Origin: Halobacillus salinus | GTDB taxonomy: Bacteria > Bacillota > Bacilli > Bacillales > Halobacillaceae | Direction of reading: 5' to 3' | NCBI RefSeq assembly: GCF_004684905.1 | Contig: NZ_SRJC01000001.1 | Coordinates: 620,001-684,000, forward strand | Length of the DNA stretch: 64,000 nucleotides | In this document: in pieces, positions 62,864 through 64,000 of the stretch | How the letters are laid out: every line of letters begins with the position of its first letter | Position numbering within the stretch: position 1 is the first letter of the stretch | The notes under the pieces: generated by a model | The model's database searches: none | Told to the model about the DNA's origin: nothing | Seen by the model: the letters and a program-made list of their open reading frames with translations, nothing else | Position numbers and translations under genes: made by a program

Positions 62864-63628
62864 TTGAGAAGTGATCAAAGAGAAGTAAACCAATTAAGAA
62901 ATGTAACAATTGAAACTGACTATGTGAAACACCCAGAAGGCTCTGTTCTCATCAGTTTTGGAGATACGAAAGTCATTTGTAATGCTAGTGTAGAGGATCG
63001 TGTACCTCCTTTTCTACGCGGACAAGGAAAAGGGTGGATTACCGCTGAATATGCGATGCTTCCACGTGCAACAGAATCACGTAATATTCGTGAATCCTCT
63101 AAAGGGAAAGTCTCAGGACGTACAATGGAAATCCAACGTCTGATCGGCCGTGCGCTTCGTGCTGTCGTTGACTTGGACTCGATCGGAGAACGTACATTGT
63201 GGGTGGACTGTGATGTCATCCAAGCCGATGGAGGCACACGTACCGCTTCCATTACAGGCGCGTTTGTTGCCGTTGTACTTGCACTTGGGAAGCTTGTAGA
63301 CGCTGGAAAAATCAAAAAGCTCCCAATCACGGACTACTTAACTGCTATATCTGTAGGTGTGCTGCCTGATGGTCAAGAGATTCTGGACCTTTGCTATGAA
63401 GAAGATAGTAAAGCGCATGTAGACATGAACGTCGTCATGACAGGAGACGGGGAGTTTGTCGAGCTTCAAGGCACAGGTGAAGAAGCCACTTTCACAATGC
63501 CTCAGCTTCAAACGATGCTTTCTCTTGCGCAAAAAGGTGTAGAAGAACTCGTTGAAATGCAAAAAGAAGCGATCGGAAGCTACGCGGAAGTAATCGACAA
63601 CCTTAGGGAGAAAGCAAGCAATGAATGA
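62864..63628 (+). CDS. rph: Ribonuclease PH
   Basis: RNase PH trims the 3' ends of tRNA precursors phosphorolytically. The 254-residue protein has the N-terminal [20 protein letters not shown], the conserved [20 protein letters not shown], the phosphate-binding [19 protein letters not shown] and the [20 protein letters not shown] motif with metal-binding aspartates. The start is TTG, 9 bases after AAGGAGG. It overlaps the next gene by 8 bases. Confidence 0.97.
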   Translation: MRSDQREVNQLRNVTIETDYVKHPEGSVLISFGDTKVICNASVEDRVPPFLRGQGKGWITAEYAMLPRATESRNIRESSKGKVSGRTMEIQRLIGRALRAVVDLDSIGERTLWVDCDVIQADGGTRTASITGAFVAVVLALGKLVDAGKIKKLPITDYLTAISVGVLPDGQEILDLCYEEDSKAHVDMNVVMTGDGEFVELQGTGEEATFTMPQLQTMLSLAQKGVEELVEMQKEAIGSYAEVIDNLREKASNE

Positions 63629-64000
63629 ATTGGTCATTGCCACAAAAAACGAAGGTAAAGTACGTGAGTTCCGTGAAATGTTTTCGAAATATGGAATTGA
63701 GGTAAAGTCACTATTAGAGTTTGACGAACCGATTGAAGATATTGAAGAAACCGGAACTACATTCACGGAGAATGCCACCATCAAAGCAGAGGCCATTTCA
63801 AAGCAGTACAACATTCCTGTATTGGCGGACGACTCCGGGCTTGAAGTAGATGCCTTGGAGGGTGCTCCTGGTGTTTACTCAGCTCGCTACGCCGGCCTTG
63901 AAAAAAATGACCAAAAGAACTTGGATAAAGTACTTGAAAACATGAAAGACGTCCCGACTGATCAACGAACAGCTCGATTTGTCTGTGCTGTTGCCGTAGC
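63621..64000 (+). CDS. rdgB: Non-canonical purine NTP pyrophosphatase (3' end outside window)
   Basis: This is the N-terminal 126 codons of an XTP/dITP diphosphatase (B. subtilis ysnA), which removes inosine and xanthosine triphosphates. The frame starts at ATG 63621 inside the end of rph. Visible motifs are [18 protein letters not shown], the [19 protein letters not shown] stretch, and the metal site [20 protein letters not shown] followed by SARYAG. The reading frame is still open at base 64000. The 8-base overlap with rph suggests coupling. Confidence 0.96.
   Translation, partial: MNELVIATKNEGKVREFREMFSKYGIEVKSLLEFDEPIEDIEETGTTFTENATIKAEAISKQYNIPVLADDSGLEVDALEGAPGVYSARYAGLEKNDQKNLDKVLENMKDVPTDQRTARFVCAVAV

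Overview
This window is a stretch of low-GC Firmicute core chromosome. Gene order and protein sequence point to a spore-forming Bacillaceae; the acidic proteins and overall family resemblance suggest a moderately halophilic relative such as Halobacillus, Pontibacillus or Virgibacillus, but the genus is inferred and not proven. Spore genes (ytvI, ytaF, ytxC, sspI, gerE, gerM) show endospore formation. No rRNA, tRNA, CRISPR array, prophage or insertion sequence was found. Order follows the Bacillus subtilis ytsJ-to-ysnA segment very closely, so most names rest on both sequence and synteny.

Layout. 1-7.9 kb: end of malic enzyme, a GntR/FadR-type regulator, accDA, pfkA-pyk, fxsA and, on the minus strand, ytvI. 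8-15 kb: the TCA genes citZ, icd and mdh, a MaoC-fold gene, then phoP-phoR. 15-20 kb: polA, mutM, ytaF, coaE. 20-26 kb: gluconeogenic gapB, speD, a conserved unknown gene, nrdR, dnaB, dnaI, ytxC. 26-38 kb: translation genes thrS (T-box), infC-rpmI-rplT (L20-type leader, AUU start in infC), pheS-pheT (T-box), interleaved with ysdA, a TVP38-type membrane protein, ysdB, a dimeric dUTPase, an M42 peptidase, sspI and an rRNA-type methyltransferase. 38-44.7 kb: rnhC, zapA, cvpA, polX, mutS2, a DUF350 membrane protein and an unlisted 25-codon membrane micropeptide. 45-50 kb: the fatty-acid oxidation cluster lcfA-fadR-fadB-etfB-etfA, then trxA. 50-56.6 kb: uvrC, yslB and the succinate dehydrogenase operon sdhCAB. 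56.7-64 kb: a ComP/ComA-type two-component pair, gerE, a MarR regulator, racE, gerM, rph and the start of rdgB.

How it works together. The region joins central carbon flux (malic enzyme, glycolysis, the gluconeogenic GAPDH, TCA, succinate dehydrogenase, beta-oxidation) with fatty-acid synthesis, DNA replication and repair, translation and late sporulation. Several control circuits can be read directly: two CcpN-like sites at gapB, cre-like sites at citZ and at the MaoC gene, a perfect FadR-type box on a promoter inside the lcf-fad-etf cluster, two tRNA-sensing T-boxes whose specifier codons (ACC, TTC) can be assigned, a sigma-K-type promoter for gerE, an ECF-sigma-type promoter for ysdB and a likely autoregulatory operator for the MarR gene.

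The least ordinary points are the ComP/ComA-like pair in the slot where B. subtilis has ysmA, with no comQ or comX nearby; the 25-residue membrane peptide after yshE; and a 17-bp perfect inverted repeat directly ahead of dnaB. No wholly new multi-gene system was recognised.
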